Positions 4,872 through 6,664 of a stretch of DNA of 6,664 nucleotides are shown here, piece after piece. This DNA comes from an uncultured Clostridia bacterium (lineage in GTDB: Bacteria > Bacillota > Clostridia > Peptostreptococcales > Anaerovoracaceae). The translations under genes and the position numbers were made by a program. Below the pieces are notes generated by a model, which did no database searches, had not been told where the DNA came from, and worked only from the letters and a program-made list of their open reading frames with translations. The stretch lies in assembly GCA_937889655.1 (NCBI GenBank), contig CALBZG010000148.1:1-6664 (forward strand), written 5' to 3'. Position 1 is the first letter of the stretch, and each line of letters begins with the position of its first letter.

Positions 4872-6616
4872 TTACATCGGGTTTGCCTTGATGTGGGCGA
4901 TTTCGTCGTAAAGCTCGGAGCCCAGGAAGTATTTCTTCGGGACAGTCGGGGAAGTTTCGCCCTTTGCGATGGCCTCAAGACCAGCCTTGACCTTGTCAGG
5001 AGTTGCCGGGATCTGGTGGACTCTGACGCCGCAGGCATGGTAGATTCCGTTGATGACAGCCATGTGGCCTCCGGACTGGAATGCCTCCGATGCACCTGCG
5101 GAACCCCACGGGTTCTTGTCGCGCGGCGTGCAAAGGTGTACCAGTCTGAAGTCTTCTCCGTCCGGGATATCCTTGATGGACGGGATTCCTGCGCCGGCGA
5201 TATTGGCATGCTTCTTCACATCGTCGTAGTTCTCCGAGAGTGCGAAGCCGATGCAGTGGGAAAGCCCGCCGTAAGCCTGTCCGTCTACGGATGCCGGATT
5301 GCCGATGACGCCTACGTCATCCACAGAGGTCATGCTGAGGACGGTGGTCTTGCCGGTCTTGATGTCGACTTCCACCTCGGACATGAACAGCGCGTAGGTG
5401 AAGTCCGGCGTAGGGTTTCCGACTCCGGTGTTCGGATCGAGATCGCACAGATCCGGATCTTCCGGATTTCCGGTGTAGCCTTCATATTTGGTCGGGATAC
5501 CTTCGGCAACCATTTCAGCGTAGGTTCTGAATGTGCCGTCCGGCTTTTTCATGGCGTTGATCAGCTGGTCGGCGGCCTTCTTGGAGGCTTTGCCGTTGGT
5601 ATAGTGCTGACGGGATGCGGCGGATGCGCCGGTGTCAGGGCAGTATTTGCTGTCGTTCTGGATCAGCACGATGTCGTCCACGGAGACGCCCAGAGGCTTC
5701 AGGGCTTCCAGGGTGTTCTGCAGGGAACCGACGTCGCCGCCCTGGCCTACATCCTGCCAGGTGTCGTATTTCACGAACTTGCCGTCTTCACGAAGTTCTA
5801 TGGCAACGGTTCCGGCGTCTGCCGTTCCGTCTGTTACGTTATATCCGCCCCAGGCAAGGCCTACGCCTCTTCTCTTTTCAGGGGTGTCTTCCGCCTTGGC
5901 TTTTTCAACCGCTGCGTAATAGTAAGGCTTCATGGTCTCCATGATCTTTTCCATCGGATAGTTGACGAACTTGTAGCTGTTCACGTTGGTCTGGCCTTCC
6001 CGGGCGATGTTTCTCCATCTGATCTCAAATGGATCCAGGCCGGCTTTCTCCGCCAGCATATCCACGATGGCTTCCGAAGCCGTATAGGCCTGAGGAGAGC
6101 CGTAGCCTCTATAGGCTGTTCCGTAGGAATGGTTGGTGGTGCAGGCTCTGGAAAGGCCCGTCACGTTCGGTACATAGTATGGGAAGAACATGAATCTTGC
6201 CGTTCTGCAGAGGATGTCGTCGCCCAGCTCGTCGTAGGCGCCGTGGTCGAAGCCCAGATCCCACTCTGCTGCGATGAACTTGCCGTTCTCGTCGCAGGCC
6301 AGACGGGCGTTGGTGTGGGCCGGTGATCTCTTGCCGCTGAAGGCCATGTATTCTTCGTATTCCATGGAGAATGCCACAGGCATTCCGTCGCAGGCCAGGC
6401 AGGCGATGGCTGCCAGGGAATAGGTCCCGCCGGCGATGCCCCAGCCGAAGGTCCCGCCGGTAGGGTTCTGGATGACACGAATCTTTTCTGCGTCAATTCC
6501 GGTCGCTTCCGCGATGTCTCCGATGTTGCAGTAGATGGCCATGGCCTTGCACTGCACGGTCAGCATGCCGTCATCGCCCCAGTACGCCTGGACCGTATCG
6601 CCTTCGATCGGCATAT
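4872..6616 (-). CDS. mop: Mop-type molybdenum aldehyde oxidoreductase, 5'-truncated
   Basis: The C-terminal 580 residues or so of a xanthine oxidase-family molybdoenzyme, closest in motif spacing to the D. gigas aldehyde oxidoreductase (907 residues in my recall, so about a third is missing: both [2Fe-2S] domains and the start of the molybdenum part). The family oxidises aldehydes to acids with water as the oxygen source. Counting from the Met codon at 6612-6614, visible motifs are NPTGGTFGW (50-58), GKRSP (94-98), YRGYG (168-172, usually FRGYG), GQGGDVGS (290-297), ASRQ (333-336), and GSAGASE (504-510) with the catalytic glutamate at 510. The residue before that Glu is Ser rather than the usual Gly. 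The protein is cytoplasmic, with no membrane segment. The true start lies off the contig: the bases before 6616 on this strand are adapter, and that Met falls inside the domain. Substrate cannot be told from this. The electron partner is probably the next gene. Confidence 0.93.
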
Positions 6617-6664
6617 AGATCGGAAGAGCGTCGTGTAGGGAAAGAGTGTAGATCTCGGTGGTCG
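6617..6664. other. Illumina adapter left on the contig end
   Basis: From AGATCGGAAGAGC to the window end, all 48 bases agree with my memory of the reverse complement of the TruSeq universal adapter. This is not genomic DNA. Any reading frame or homology search extending past 6616 will be wrong. Confidence 0.97.

Noticed and set aside
4893..6326. Long + strand open frame opposite the aldehyde oxidoreductase
   Set aside because: It is the antisense shadow of a GC-rich gene with clear family motifs on the other strand. The peptide has no recognisable domain and there is no start signal.

Overview
The window looks like the end of a draft or metagenome contig from an anaerobic bacterium, most likely a clostridial Bacillota member. 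The reasons are a Mop-type molybdenum aldehyde oxidoreductase with an Fe-S/flavin partner of a kind common in strict anaerobes, good purine-rich Shine-Dalgarno sites, and an IS200/IS605 insertion. The organism is inferred from gene content only. The last 48 bases (6617-6664) are not genomic: they match the Illumina TruSeq universal adapter in reverse complement. The right-hand gene is therefore cut by the contig end, and its apparent ATG beside the adapter should not be read as a start.

Left part (1 to about 2000, visibly more AT-rich). Bases 1-260 hold no gene I can support. A probable + strand terminator lies at 261-288. An IS200/IS605-family element follows, with proposed ends at 303 and 1995. 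It has a promoter, a decayed tnpA (frameshift, and the HUH catalytic pair changed to Q-V-R), an intact 369-residue tnpB, and a structured right end that looks like the scaffold of an omega RNA (reRNA). The 16 bases just outside the right end would be the TnpB guide.

Right part (about 2070-6616, GC-richer, all on the - strand). In transcription order it holds: the C-terminal 580 residues or so of a Mop-type aldehyde oxidoreductase; a 242-base gap with a strong hairpin, a possible promoter and three imperfect tandem repeats; a multidomain FAD/iron-sulfur protein with two CCG (HdrB-like) domains and a C-terminal extension; and an overlapping 64-residue protein with two CxxC motifs. Inferred role: the oxidoreductase removes electrons from an aldehyde-type substrate, and the flavin/Fe-S/CCG protein, possibly with the small Cys-rich protein, passes them on. 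The flavoprotein seems to lack an NAD(P)-binding domain, so the acceptor is probably not NAD(P)+.

The most interesting link between the two halves is that the 16 bases next to the IS right end recur, 15 of 16 identical, at 4836-4851 between the two large - strand genes. There they are preceded by TTAATCAT, which resembles the TTATTCAT next to the proposed left end of the element. This fits an IS inserted in one copy of a repeated sequence, with its TnpB guide able to recognise the other copy.
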